A DNA stretch of 64,000 bases, taken from positions 16,368,274 to 16,432,273 of the forward strand of contig JAMXIF010001195.1 in NCBI GenBank assembly GCA_028583685.1, written 5' to 3'. The translations under genes and the position numbers were made by a program. Of the stretch, positions 1 to 12,700 are shown one piece after another. This stretch comes from Petaurus breviceps papuanus. Taxonomy: Eukaryota > Chordata > Mammalia > Diprotodontia > Petauridae. A model generated the notes under the pieces. It worked only from the letters and a program-made list of their open reading frames with translations. It had not been told where the DNA came from and made no database searches. Every line of letters begins with the position of its first letter. The first letter of the stretch is position 1.

Positions 1-129
1 AAAGAAACTTAATTAGAACTTTGAGAGAGACTAACAGTTGTTATAAAACATCTAAGTGAAATCAAGTTTTTAAAATAAAACAATTTTAAAGCAAAAAGTA
101 AATTTTAAAAAATTATACAATAACAATAG

Positions 130-385
130 CTAGCATTTTTATAGGACTTTAATGTTTGCAAAACACTTTAAAATATTATCTCATTTTATTCTCACAACAG
201 GCCAGGAGGGTATGTGGTATTATCATATTTATTTTACAAATGAGGAAACTGAGACAAACCTTTCCCCATACAGAATGATTTGCCCAGGATCACAGAGATA
301 GTAAATGTCTGAGGTGGATTTGAATTTGAATCTTCCTGACTCCAGGTCCAGCACTCTTATCTTTTTCCCTACCTAGTTACTTTAT
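130..385 (-). repeat. MIR/THER core-SINE, antisense
   Basis: The plus strand reads the complement of a core-SINE: a low-complexity 3' part, a 'gaggaaactgag' core, a 'tttgcccaggatcaca' segment and a 'cctgactccaggtccagcac' head. It lies just upstream of the first visible PPP2R3B exon, so it is intronic. Confidence 0.8.
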
Positions 386-434
386 AATATAGGCTGTTAA
401 AACTATGGTCTATACTATTTTACCTTACAAGTAG

Positions 435-575
435 TGCAATAGAAAGAAAAAAATTGAAGATTTAGAAAAATGGATTTTAAATCCAATACATATCACTTAC
501 TACTACGTGACTTTGGTCAAGTCACTTAAAATCTCTGAATTGGTCTTCAGACTGTAAAATGGTTCTAATAACAAT
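435..575 (+). repeat. MIR fragment, sense
   Basis: This is the central MIR core in sense orientation ('gactttggtcaagtcactt' followed by 'ctgtaaaatggttctaataa'). It is degraded and lacks clear ends. Confidence 0.65.
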
Positions 576-749
576 ACTGGTGAATGCAGCAGCAAGAGAA
601 GCAAGCAGTAGTCTTTTAGCCTTAATTTTCTTATCTTTCAAAAATGTAATATTATGTGAAGTTCTACAACAGTGCCGTTGTCATAATCAATTGCTTTCTG
701 AAAACTTATGATGCAGCTGCAAATTATAAGTCAGCTTATTTTTTTACAG

Positions 750-798
750 CTATTTCCAGTAGGATGATTGAGAGAATATTCTCAGGAGCTGTGACAAG
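750..798 (+). CDS. PPP2R3B: PPP2R3B exon 'a' (first in window)
   Basis: This 49-nt exon has an acceptor after a T-rich tract ending ACAG and a strong donor (AAG|GTAAGT). It carries two bases in and two bases out of phase and encodes [15 protein letters not shown]. That matches the segment just before the second EF-hand region of human PR70 ([15 protein letters not shown]). Confidence 0.94.
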
Positions 799-3700
799 GT
801 AAGTCTAACGTGTTTTAGTTTTTAATATTTAATTTTGTCGTTTTGATCACTTCAGGTGTTCTTTTTAAAGGTACTTAACTTTAAAATTCTTAATAATTTA
901 CTGTGAATAATTTTTAAAAAAATTTTTGGGTGTGGAATATGTAAGGGAACTTATATAAGCTTCTTTGTAAATAGGTGGAATTTTTTTCCCCCAAACTTGT
1001 TTTTGAAAAGTATCAGATTTAGAAAGATCAGATTCTAAAGATATCTGTGATCTTTCCTAACAAATAATTTTACCGTTCCTTTGTTACTTTACTCTAAGCT
1101 AACCTCAGTTATTTCCACAACTCTCTTATTTATGCCAGTGAAAGAAAGGATAGATTTTTTTGTGTGTGTGATTCAAATTTAACCTAGTTAAGTGGTGCCC
1201 CCATTTCCCTGCTGGATTTCTTTCTGTTTTCGCCTGTTTTTGTTTTTTATGATTCACTTTTTTTTCTTCAGTATTAGTTACTCCCATACATACCTTCCCA
1301 ATCTTTCCCACCCCAGTCCTTTAACCAACACCCCCCCCAAAACAAAACCCACATACACACACATTGCTGCTGTTTGTTTGTACACATAGTTCCTTTCCCT
1401 CGTTATTTGATCTCTCTGCTTGGTGGTTTCACTGGGTTGGAGGGTGTCCTCAGCTCAGTGACTTTCTGTTGTTGTAATTACAATGTAGAATTATAATTCT
1501 ATACGCAATTCCAAATAGCTTTTCAGAATGACTGAACCTCCATCAACAAATCATTAACGTGCATGGCCTTCTACATCTCCTTTAACAGTTGTCATATTTT
1601 TCTTTTCTTTTTTTTGGTCATCTATGCCAGTCTTCTGGACAAAGTGGAATCTCAGAGTTACTTTAATTTTTATTTTCACATTATTATTATTTTACTTGAG
1701 CATTTTTTCATGTGGTTGTTGATAGTTGACTTTCTTCTTTTGAGAACAGTTTTTATACCCATTTAACACTTATGTTATGCATCTTGTTTTTATATTTGAA
1801 TTAGTACCTCTTATTTCTTGAATATCAGACATTTATGAGACAAGTTTATTATAATGGCCCCCCCTCCCCATTAACTTTTTTCCCTTCTAATTTTAATGGC
1901 ATTGCTTTTATTTATGTCAAAATTTTTCAGTTTTCATGGAATCAAAATTGACCTTTTTACCTCCTGTGAACCTCCTTGTCCCCTGATCAAGAACTCTTCC
2001 CCATCCATAGTTGGAAAAGTTATCCCCTTACCTGTTCCTCTGATTTATTTATATGACCATTTCTGTATAGGTTTTGTATCCATTTGGAGCTAACTCTATT
2101 GTATGGTGTGATGGATTGGTTTAAACCGCATTTTTGCCCAGACTGCTTTCTCAGCAGTTTTTATTGAATACTGAGTTCTTATCCCAATAGTTAGCATCCT
2201 TGGGTTTATTGGACATCATGCTACTATGTTCCATTGTTTCTATGTCTTAGGGTCCTAACACTGATCAATTTTTCTGTCTTTTAACCAGCACCAAATAATT
2301 TTGAAGATTATAGCTTTGTAGTCCAGTTTGAGATCTTTGTAGTCCAGATTGCTAGGTCCTCTTCTCATTTTTTCCATTATTTCCCTTTGGATTCCTGTCC
2401 TTTTCTTTTTTCCAGTGAATTCTGTTATTTTTCTTTCTACAATGTAATCTTTTGGTAATTTGGTATGACACTGAATCTCAAATTAATCTAGATCGTACAA
2501 TTTTTGTTATATTTTAATGGTCCAGTGGTAGGTAATTAATATCTCTCGTGGACCAGGTCTCTCTCACAGCAGTAAATTGTTCAGATTTGAGACTGGAAAA
2601 AAACGTAGAGTTTATGGGCCATCTTGCAGCCAACAAAAACATTTACTTAGGGATACCATGGAAAGTATATTTAACAAGGATATGGAATTGGTTCAGCTGA
2701 GTGCAACTCTCTTCTGTATTTGCTGTCATTGTTTGCTAGTCAGGAGTATGTCCGGCATAAGAAGCCAGTTGCTGCTGTAGGCCACCCCACCCCCTTATCA
2801 TTAAAAGGTAAGGCACAGCCCAACCCCTCCATCAGAAGGAATTGTCTGTTGAGCTTTGGGTCCTGACAGCAACCTAGAGGGGCGTTATCAGTTCCAGATT
2901 AAACTAGGTGAGGAGCTGTGATGATCCTGCCCGAGCTCCTGCTCCTGCAGCGCCTCTTTTTCTGGGGCTCACATCATTGCATTCTGCTGCCCCGGTGTGG
3001 GCTTTTGACCAAGTCCCATGTTTTACAGAACAAATCCTTTTATTAATGGGATTTGTTCTGTGAAATTTGGATTCAGTCAAAGGGCCTCACTTGAGGACCT
3101 AGAGGGCCACATGCAACCTTGAGGCCATAGGTTTGCTACCCCTGCCTTGGTCTAAATCTTTCTGTGCTTGGGGTGGCTAGGTGGCACAGTGAATAGAGCA
3201 CCAGCCCTGGAGTCAGGAGGACATGGGTTCAAATCTGGCCTCAGACATTTAACACAAAAACTAGCCGTTTGACTTTGGGCAAGTCACTTAACCCCAATTG
3301 TCCTCCAAAAAAGCAAAAAAAAATCATCTTTCTGTGCTTTTTGTTCCTAGTATCCAATTTGGTTAGATTCCTTCTTATCCTATTTTTTTATCCAGTTTAT
3401 TGGTTTATTAATATTCATATTAATTGCTTTAAAAATATTTTCGTTGTCTTTTTTTTTCCCCACATCACCATAGTTTCTTCCAGTTTTCCTCCTTTTCCCC
3501 CATCACAGGATTCCATATCTTTATTAAAAAAATCTTTATTTTTATTGTATCTTTTTTTTTGTATCTTTATTAAAAAAAAAAGGAAAAAGAATCCATATGA
3601 TTAGTGATTATATGGAAAAATGTCTGAAAATACATGTGACATTCAATACTTGTGGACCTTCTGCCCCCTGTAAAGGAGTGGATTAGGATTGTTTTCTCAT

Positions 3701-6700
3701 GTCTCTTCCTTGGAGCCATGCTTATTCTGTATAATTTTGTAACATTTACTTTTTATTTGTGTGGTGGTGGTGGGGGGGGGGGTTGTGATTGTTCTTTCTG
3801 TTTACCTTGTCTTGGTGCATATTATTTTCTTGGCTATCTTTACGCTACATCACATTCATCATTTCATGCACAATAATATTCTGTTAAATTGCTTTACCCC
3901 ATGCTTAGCTGTTCTCTAATTGATGGGCATCTACTTTCTTTCCATTTTCTTGCTATCACAAAAAGTGCTGTGTTAAATATTTTTGGAATAGGTGGGATTT
4001 TTTTCTTTTCAGTGGCCTCTTTGGGGTATAATCCTCAATAATGGAATCTCTGGATCCAAAGTTAGCCAGTAAACATTTATTAAGCGCCTACTATATGCAA
4101 GGTCCTGTGCTAAGTGCTTGGATAGTCCCTGCTCTTGGGGAATCTCACAGTCTAATGAGAGAGACAACATATAAAGAAGCTATGTACAGGATAAATAGGA
4201 TATAATTCATTTGGGGAACATGTTAGAGTTAAGAGAGAGCAGGAAAAATTTCCAGTAGCAGGCAGGATTTTAGCTGGTACCTGAAGGAAGCCAGGGAAAT
4301 CAGAAAGTAGAAATGATGAGGATAGCATTTCTGGCATAGGGAAAAGCCCATGAAGATGACCAGAATCAGGAGATAAGGGTGTCTTGTTTGAGGAACACTG
4401 AAGAGTGTGGACATTTTAGGCACTTTATTTGCATAATTCTACCTTGTATAAATTCACACATACACCAACAATGCACCAGTGTGCCTATCTTCCTACAATC
4501 CCTCCAACATTGACTATTGCCATCTTTTGTCATTTTTTTAAATTCAATTTTATGTTTATTTTTAGTTTACATCATTCATTTCCAAAAGATTTTGAGCTAC
4601 AAATTTTCTCCCCATCTTTCCCCTATCCACCACCCCAAAACAGCGATCCCACTGTATACCCCTCCCCCAATCTGCTGTCTCCTATATCCTCTCCCATGCC
4701 CCCTCCAACTTTCCGCTAGGGCAAGATGGATCTCTATACCCCAGTATATCTTATTTCCCAGTTGCATGTAAAATAATAATAATAATATATAAATATTTTT
4801 AAACATTTGATTTTAAAACTTTGAATTCCAGATTCTTTCCCTTCCTCCCTTGTCACCCATCCTTACTGGGAAGATAGGTAATTCAATACGGGTTGTACAC
4901 ATGTAGCTACACAAAACATTTCCATAGTGGATAGATTGTGAAAGACTGACTATATTTCCCTCCCTCCTATCCCTCCCCGCACTTGTTCTGTTCTCTACTT
5001 TGACCCTTTCCTTTTTCAAAAATGAGTGCTTCTAACTTCCTTCCCTCCCAACCTGCCCTCCCCTCCATCATTCCCCCTCTCATCCCCTTCCCCCCAACTC
5101 TCCTGTATTGTGAGATACCCTATTTAGTGTGTATGTCATTCCCTCCCTATGCCAAATTCAATGAGAGTAAAGTTGATCCATTCCCTTTTGCCTTCCTATT
5201 CTTCCCCTCCATTGTAACCATTTTCCCTTGCCTCTTCTATGAGATTTTACCCCACTCTGTATTTCCCCATCTCCTCTCATTATATTCCTCTCTCACCTCT
5301 TAATTTCACCTTTTAAGTATCGTCCCTTCCTATTCAATTGGTCCTGTGCCCTCTGTCTATGTTACCTACATATATATATGTATGTATACATATACATATA
5401 CACACATATACACACATTTATGTTCCCTTCAACTATTCTCATACTGAGAAAACTTTCATAAGTAATAATTATCATTTTTCCATGTAGGAATGTAAATAGT
5501 TTAACTTTAAGTTCCTTATGATTTCTTTTCCCTGTTTACCTTCTCATGCTTCTTGTATCTGAATGTCAGATTTTCTATTCAACTCTGATTTTTCCATCAA
5601 GAATGCTTGAAAGTCCTCTATTTCATTGAATGACCATATTTTCCCCTGAAACATGACACTCAGTTTTGCTGGGTAGGTGACTCTTGGTTTTAATCCCAGC
5701 TCCTTTGACCTCCAGAATATCATATTCCAAGCCCTTCAATCTCCCTCAGTGTAGAAGCTGCCAGATCCTGTGTTATCCTGATTGTGTTTCCACAATATTC
5801 AAATTGTTTCTTCTTGGCTGCTTGTAATATTTTCTCCTTGATCTGGGAGCTCCAGAAGCTGGCTGTAATATTCCTAGGAGTTTTCTTTTTGGGATCTTTT
5901 TCAAGAGGTGATCAGTGTATTCTTTCAATCTCTACTTTGCTCTCCAGTTCTAAAACATCAGGGCAGTTTTCCTTGAGAATTTCTTGAAGGGTGACTTCTA
6001 CGTTCTCTTTTTGATCATGGTTTTCAGGTAGTTGAATAATTTTTAAATTATCTCTCCAGGATCTATTTTCCAGGTCAGTGGTTTTTCTCATGAGATATTT
6101 CACATTGTCTTCTATTCTTTCATTTGTTTGCATCTGTTTAACAGCATCTTGATTTCTCATAAAGTCATTAGTTTCCATTTGCTCCAATCTACTTCTGAAG
6201 GAATGATTCTCTTCAATGAGCTTTTGAGATTCTTTTTCCATCTGGCAAATTTGGCTTTTTAAGGCATTCTTCTCCTCCTTGCCTTTTTGACCCTCTTTTG
6301 CCATCTGAGTTAGTCTATTTTTCAAGGTGTTATTTTCTTCAGTCAGGTTGTTGACTCTCATTTCATAATTTTCTTACATTGTTCTCATTTCTCTTCCCAA
6401 TTTTTCCTCCATTTCTCTTACTTGGTTTTCAAAATCCTTCTTAAGCTCCTTTATGACCTGTAACCAGCTTGTATTTTCCTTTGAAGCTTTTGGTACAGGA
6501 GTTCTGACTTCACTGTCTTCCTGCCGTTCCATGCTTTGATCCTTTTTGTCCCCAAAAAAGGAATCCAAAGTTGGATTGCTGTGCTTGCTTTGCCTCTTTT
6601 GCCTGCTCATGTTTCCACTCAGTTACTTGACTTTTGAGCTTTTTGCCACAGTAGAACTCTGCTTCCAGAGAGTAGAGCTTTGTCCCAAATCACTGGGGTT

Positions 6701-9700
6701 TTCTCAGCTGCTGGAGCTGTTAGTTGGCGGCCCTCTCTGAGGTCTCCACACACTCTGGCTCACTGGTCACACACCGAGGACCTCCACCCTAGAGAGCAGT
6801 TCATATCCACGCAGGTTTAAGCAAGAGCGATTACCCCTCAGACTGGTGCTTGGTCCCCGTACACGCTGCAGGCCTGGAGCTCTGAAGCAGCCATGCAGTG
6901 GCAGCCGCAGCGCCTCAACCGCTTCTCTGTCCCAGGGCAGAGGCTGGACCGCACTCCCAGACTCCCTGTTCCCAAAGTCTACACTGACCTCTTACTTTGT
7001 CTTTGGCATCTGTGGCTTGATAATTATGGAAACCGCCACAGCTGCTGGTGATCTGCTCTCCTGACGTCCCTCTAGCCATGGCTTGTAGGGCCTCCCTGAG
7101 GCTAAAACCACAGGCTCACTCAGAGCTGGGCTCTGCTCCCAGCAGGCTGCGATGAACGCTTTCTGTCCGCCTGCTGGGCTGTCTTTAGCGGGAGATTTGT
7201 ATCTCTGTCAATTTGTGGCTTCTGTGGCCCTAAAGTGTGTTTAGAGTAATTTTTTATAGGTATTTGAGGTGGTTATGGGGGGGTGGGGCAGGGAGTTTTC
7301 CTACTTCTCCACTGTCATCTTGGCTGCGCCCCCACATCTTTTGTCATTTTTGCCAGTTTTCAGAGTGTGAGGGTCATTTTGATTTGCATGTCTCTCATTA
7401 TTAGTGATTTGGACATTCTTTCATATGGTGCTTGTTAATACTTTGCAATTCTTCTTTTGAGAACTGCTTGTATGTGTTGTGTCCACATGCATGTACCTAC
7501 ACACATGTATATGTATTTATGTTTATTTAATTACACACATATCTGTAAATTGTTTATATATCTTAGATACCAAACACTTTCAAATTAATTTTTATTGAAT
7601 GTTTGATAGTATTCATTTGTAAATCCATCTGCTCCTGGGCTTTTTTCTTTTGGGAGTTCATTTTTCTGAGATTGAGTTTAATTAAAGCCTTTATTTCTTA
7701 TTCTTTTCTTCTAGGTATTATGTATTTTTGTAGATATTCATCTGATATATTGGTTTATTGGACTATATAGAGGCAAAATAACTTCTTTTAAATAGTTTTC
7801 TTTATTTTTACTTTATTTGTTGTGATTTTTTTTTTGATCCTGGCAATTTAAGTTTTCTCCCTTTTAAAATTCTCTTAGTTTACAGTTAATCTAGTTTGTT
7901 GTTATGGGTTTTTTATTTTTTTATTTTTTGCTTTTAGGAGGGGGCAATTGCGGTTAAGTGACTTGCCAAAGGTTACATAGCCAGTAAGTGTTGAGTGCCT
8001 GAAGCTGGATTTGAACTCAGGTCCTCCTGACTCCAGGGCCACTTGCTCTATTCACTGCACCACCTAGCCACCCCATTATGGTTGGTTTTTTTTTTAACCA
8101 ACAAAAACAGCTCCTAGTTTTATTTATCAGTGGTTTCTTGCTTTCAGTTTTATTAGTGTCTTCTTTGATTTTAAGAAGTTTTTATTTTTGTGTTTGAGGT
8201 TTTGTGTTAATAGTTTTTTAGTTGAATGTTATATCCATCGATCTATTCTTTGTTTTTATTAGTGTTTAGAGATAAAAAATTTTCCCTTAAGGTCTACTTT
8301 GGCTCCATCCCAAAAGTTTCATGTTATCTGATTTCCTTTCACGAGATTAAGTGCTGTTTCTAAGATTTCCTCTTTGACCCAATAATTCTTGAGTATTAAC
8401 TTAGTCTCCACTTATTGGAATGGAGACAAATATGTTTCTACACCAAAATCTGCATATGTATGTATTCAGTATTCCTTTATACAGTTCTAGTAAGAGTTCA
8501 TTGTCCATTCTCCCTCTCCATTTCATGATTATATCGTCTTCCTAAAAGATATGTTGGGTGTGGGGGAACGGGGAGTCCAGGTCCTTGAGTGTGGCCTTTT
8601 GACTGAGTCCAAGTTTTATAGAACAAATCCTTCTAGGTCCTCAAGTATAGCCCTTTGACTGAATCCAAACTTCACAGAACAAATGCCTTAATAAAAGGAT
8701 TTGTTCTCCAAAGGACCACACCCAAGGACCTGGAAGGGTACATGTGGCCTCCAGGCGAAGCTTCCCCACCCCTTCCATAGCCTTGTTTGTCTTAACTCTC
8801 CTTTTGTGACCCTTAAAAATAATGGCATTCTGAAGGGACATCTGGCTCTTCTCCTCCTGTTAGTAAAGATTTCATTATCATGTAACCCCGTCTTATTGCT
8901 CAAATGTCTTTACCTTTCTAGTTTTCTCTTCATTTCTGCATTCCCAGCTCTTATCTTTTCATCAAGAAACTTTGACATTTCTACTTAACCCAGGTCTTTT
9001 CATCTAAAATACTTGAACATTCCTGCTCTATTAAAGGTCCATTTTTTCCCCCTCATAAGATTATAAGACTTTTTGAAAATTGCATTCCAGGATTTTTCTC
9101 CCCTTTATAGTAATTGCAGAAAAGTGTTGTATAAGTATGTTTACTTGGTAATTTGCCAATATGTTCTGTCTAGCATTTTTTTTTTAAGTTCTGGATTTTG
9201 GCTATGATATTTTCATTTTGGAATTTCTTCCAGGAAAGGATTGGTAGATTTCTTTCAATTTTTGCATTAGTCTCTGCTTTTAAAAAATTGAAGCAGTTTT
9301 ATTTTATGATTTCTTAAATAAGGTATCCAGATTTTTTATTTGGTCATGGTTTTCAGGAAGTCTGATGATTGTTAAACTCTTTCTTCCTGACTTGTTTTTC
9401 TGGCCAGTTTTTAATAGTAGATACTTTATATTTTCTTTTATTTTTTTTTCATTATTTTGACCGTTCAAATATTTCTTGTTGTCTCATGGAGTCACTATGT
9501 TCTGTTTGCGTCATTCTATTTTTTAGGGCATCCACTACTTCGGCAAGGTTTCCCCTTTTGTATGAGGGAGTTTTACTGGCCTCCCTAATCTACCTCCTCT
9601 CCTGCCTCTACCAACTTGTAGCTGGTTTACCTGAGTTTGATTTGGCTTCCCTAGGACAACTCCGTGCCCCCCTCCTCACTTGCATGGGCTTCCACATCTA

Positions 9701-12700
9701 TCTCTGCTCGCCTCTGCTGGCTTTTGGCCGCCTTTTTTGTTCAGTTCTGAATGGAAGCATTAACTTCTTCTTCTTCTTAGGTTTTTAGGTGGGTTTTTTT
9801 TTGTTTGTTTTTAAGTTAAATCCTTGATTTATTGAGGATTCTTTTCAAATATTCACTGGAGCATATATGGAAGAGCTGTTAGTCCCTATTCTACCTGGAA
9901 ATCTCCGTTATAGGTTATCTTTCAAATGGACAAAATCTACATTTTAAAATGGAAATTGTCAGTTTTCTATCTAAATTCAGTTTGTCATTTATTAACCATC
10001 GTCTGTATATAAGGCAGCAGGAGTATAAAAATAAAAATCTGGAAAATAGAGATCCAGGTAAATGTTTCAGGTCATGTTGAAAATAAAGTGAATGCTTTAA
10101 GTTGTTGATTAAGGCAAGCTTTAGGGAGAGTTAGCACTTGAGGGAGGAGAATAAACCCAACAGGCAAAGATGAAAGCAGTGGGATGACCTGCAGGGCTCC
10201 GTTCAATAGAGGATAGAACAAGGATGGAGGGAGCCAGCCTTCAGATCTGTTAACGGGCATAATGTGACATTAACGGTAAGGTCGTTTGGAGTCATATCAT
10301 AGAAGGGCTTAAATGCCATGTGGGAGAGTTTGCATCTTATGCTATAAGTGATGTCATAGAACCTCTGTTTGCTTAATCCTTTGGGAAAGGAAATAGCAAA
10401 CCACTTCCCTGTTATTGGCCAAGAGAGTTCCACGGACAGTATTGGTGGGCTGTGGTCCATGAGGTCACAAAGAATAGGACAGGATTGAACGTCTGGACGA
10501 CGACAACAGTCTGTGCCTTAGAAGGATTGTTCTGGCAGCTGTGTGGGGAACATACGGGAGAAGAGCACTGGCGGCAACTAGAACGGTCAGGGCTGGATAT
10601 AATGAAGGACATGTCTAGCTTTGTGAATGGATAGAAAGGGGCATATGGAAAAAAGGTTGTGGGGGAAGAATCACTAGAACTTGACGGCTGATTGGATTGA
10701 AGAGGGAAGGAAGGAAGAGTGAAAAATGAAAGAGGAGAGGATGGTAACGCCCTTAACAGTAACGAGGCAGTTGGAAAGAAGGCCAACATGGTCAGTTCAG
10801 CCTGGGATGTTCAGGTCAAGGTATATGGAAGGGAGTTGAACATGCAGGACTCAAACTTAGAGACAAAATTGGAACTGGGTATACAAATTAGTTTTTCATC
10901 TGCATTCTGTTGAATGTGGGGCAGGAAAGAATAAAAAAAGTCTTGTTCTTTCTAGTAATGATATAGTATTTTTAGTGTCTTCATGTATTTGTGCCCATTT
11001 AATTTTTCAGTTTAAAAAAAAAAAATTAATGGAAAAAATCTTGAATGTTTTTGCATTATCATTTTAAAGGGACCAGAGCCAAGAACTCAAGAAAAGGGCA
11101 AAATTAGATCAGCAGAGATAGAGAAAGGGACAAATTTTTAGGGAAAAATGGCCCTTTCTAGGTTATTTACCTTCTCCTTTGGCAAGTGGAATCACAAGCT
11201 TGGATAAATTTTTTTTTTAAAGCAACTGGGGTTAAGTAACTTGCTCAAGGTTATGCGGCCAGGTGTTTCTGGGTGGGTGCTAAGTGTCTGAGCCTGGATT
11301 CGATCCCAGGTCATCCTGACTGTGGGGCTGGTGCTCTTATTCGCTGAGCCACCTGGCCGCCCCTGGACAAAAATTTAAAAGGAAATAAATAAACCCAGTC
11401 AATCAGGAATCCTCAGCTTAGAGTTTCACTGCTTCACTTCTGTCATGTCATCTTGTGGTTTGCCACTTCAGACATGTACAAAGCTGCACATTGTCAGAGC
11501 CAACATGTAAAAACTAGCAGGGTGTCTTAAATCGGCAGTGCTAATCACAAGACTCTTAAAACGTGTTTGTGTGGGAAGAGGGGGAATACACACACACACG
11601 CACACACACACACAAACAATATAATTGTATGTGGGACTATTTAAATCGGTCAGAAACAGAAGCATTCAACCCCAACATAGTCAACTAACATGAAAGAGAA
11701 GTGAAAGAAATGAGGTAGTTCTTACCTTAGCACACTTTCCAAAGTTTGAGCATATGGCACATAATTAGGAATCAACTAGAATCTGTTGGTACTTAGGTTT
11801 TAGGGTTGTACCTTTAGGAGTTTTGTAAAATATAGAGTAACAGTAATGGGATTAGTTAACCATTTTAGCTGATGCTATTTGAAGTGTTAGCTATTTTCTC
11901 TTACATTTTATTATCTTTTTCTTAATTATTTCACTGAATTAAAGGGGAAGAAAAGTACAGAAAGAAGGAAAAATAAGCTATGCTGATTTTGTCTGGTTTT
12001 TGATATCTGAAGAAGACAAAAAAACTCCAACCAGGTATCTTATTTTTATTTTGTGATATATTTAAAAGATATATTCAGTATGATTTGTTTTGTGGGTAAT
12101 TGATAACCATTTGGTTGCTTGCTTTTTATATTGTTTGGGGAAAATCAGTTTTTGTTTTTGTTTGGTTTTTTTCCATTAACATGTCTATAATTTCAGTATT
12201 GAATATTGGTTCCGCTGCATGGATCTTGATGGAGATGGAGCGTTATCAATGTATGAGCTGGAGTATTTTTATGAGGAGCAGTGCCAAAAACTGGATAATA
12301 TGGCAATTGAGCCTCTTCCATTTGAAGATTGTCTTTGTCAAATGTTAGATCTTGTGAAACCACAATGCGAAGGTAATGCTGTCTTCCTATCCACGTCCCA
12401 TTAATTTCAAAGTGGTCACATCCTTTGTTTGGCAAGTATAGACTAGGGTAATGCCTTGGTATTGCCAGAAAGCTAATACATTCATGACTTAGCCATAAGC
12501 ATGTTAGATAAAGACTCAAATGAGAACTCCAGCTAAAATAAGGTAAATACTTATGTTGTCCCTCCTTACCTCTGCTTCATAGAGTGCCTCATTTCCTTCA
12601 GAATGTGGCTCACAGCAGCATGCCACTTTCTACAGGAAGCCACTCTCCATCCCCTTCCCACCCCTATGTCAGTCCTCCCTCCCCCTGTTACTGCTTTGTA

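Larger units (their letters stand above)
4538..7334 (-). mobile_element. Complete HAL1-type (half-L1) LINE, ORF1 only, TSD-flanked
   Basis: The minus strand starts at about 7333 with an L1-like 5' end (GGGGGCGCAGCCAAGATGAC), has a roughly 720-bp GC-rich 5' UTR, a single ORF1 (6610 down to 5544) and a roughly 1.0-kb pyrimidine-rich (plus-strand) 3' region. ORF2 is absent, although the element is bounded on both sides by the same 17-bp target duplication (4521-4537 and 7335-7351). This is the structure of HAL1 elements, which lack ORF2 and depend on L1 reverse transcriptase. An internal deletion of an ordinary L1 is the alternative. It is inserted in the old antisense L1. Confidence 0.82.
7335..9830 (-). 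repeat. Antisense old L1, 5' half (ORF2, ORF1, 5' UTR remnants)
   Basis: The old minus-strand L1 resumes at the second HAL1 target copy. 7340-8540 is antisense ORF2 (for example 'tgtatttttgtagatattca' and 'acagctcctagtttta'). 9000-9540 resembles antisense ORF1 ('tttggtcatggttttcagga'). 9540-9790 is GC-richer, as expected for a 5' UTR. A 139-codon plus-strand ORF at 9369-9788 is the shadow of this. It is interrupted by a SINE and a fold-back hAT element. Confidence 0.7.

Noticed and set aside
3652-3876. ORF with a glycine run
   Set aside because: It is produced by a GGT/G simple repeat inside antisense L1.
9369-9788. 139-codon plus-strand ORF
   Set aside because: It runs through antisense L1 ORF1 and 5' UTR sequence, so it is a shadow of the LINE.
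10412-10789. 125-codon minus-strand Ser/Pro-rich ORF
   Set aside because: It crosses a SINE and L2 remnant; the composition comes from the repeats.
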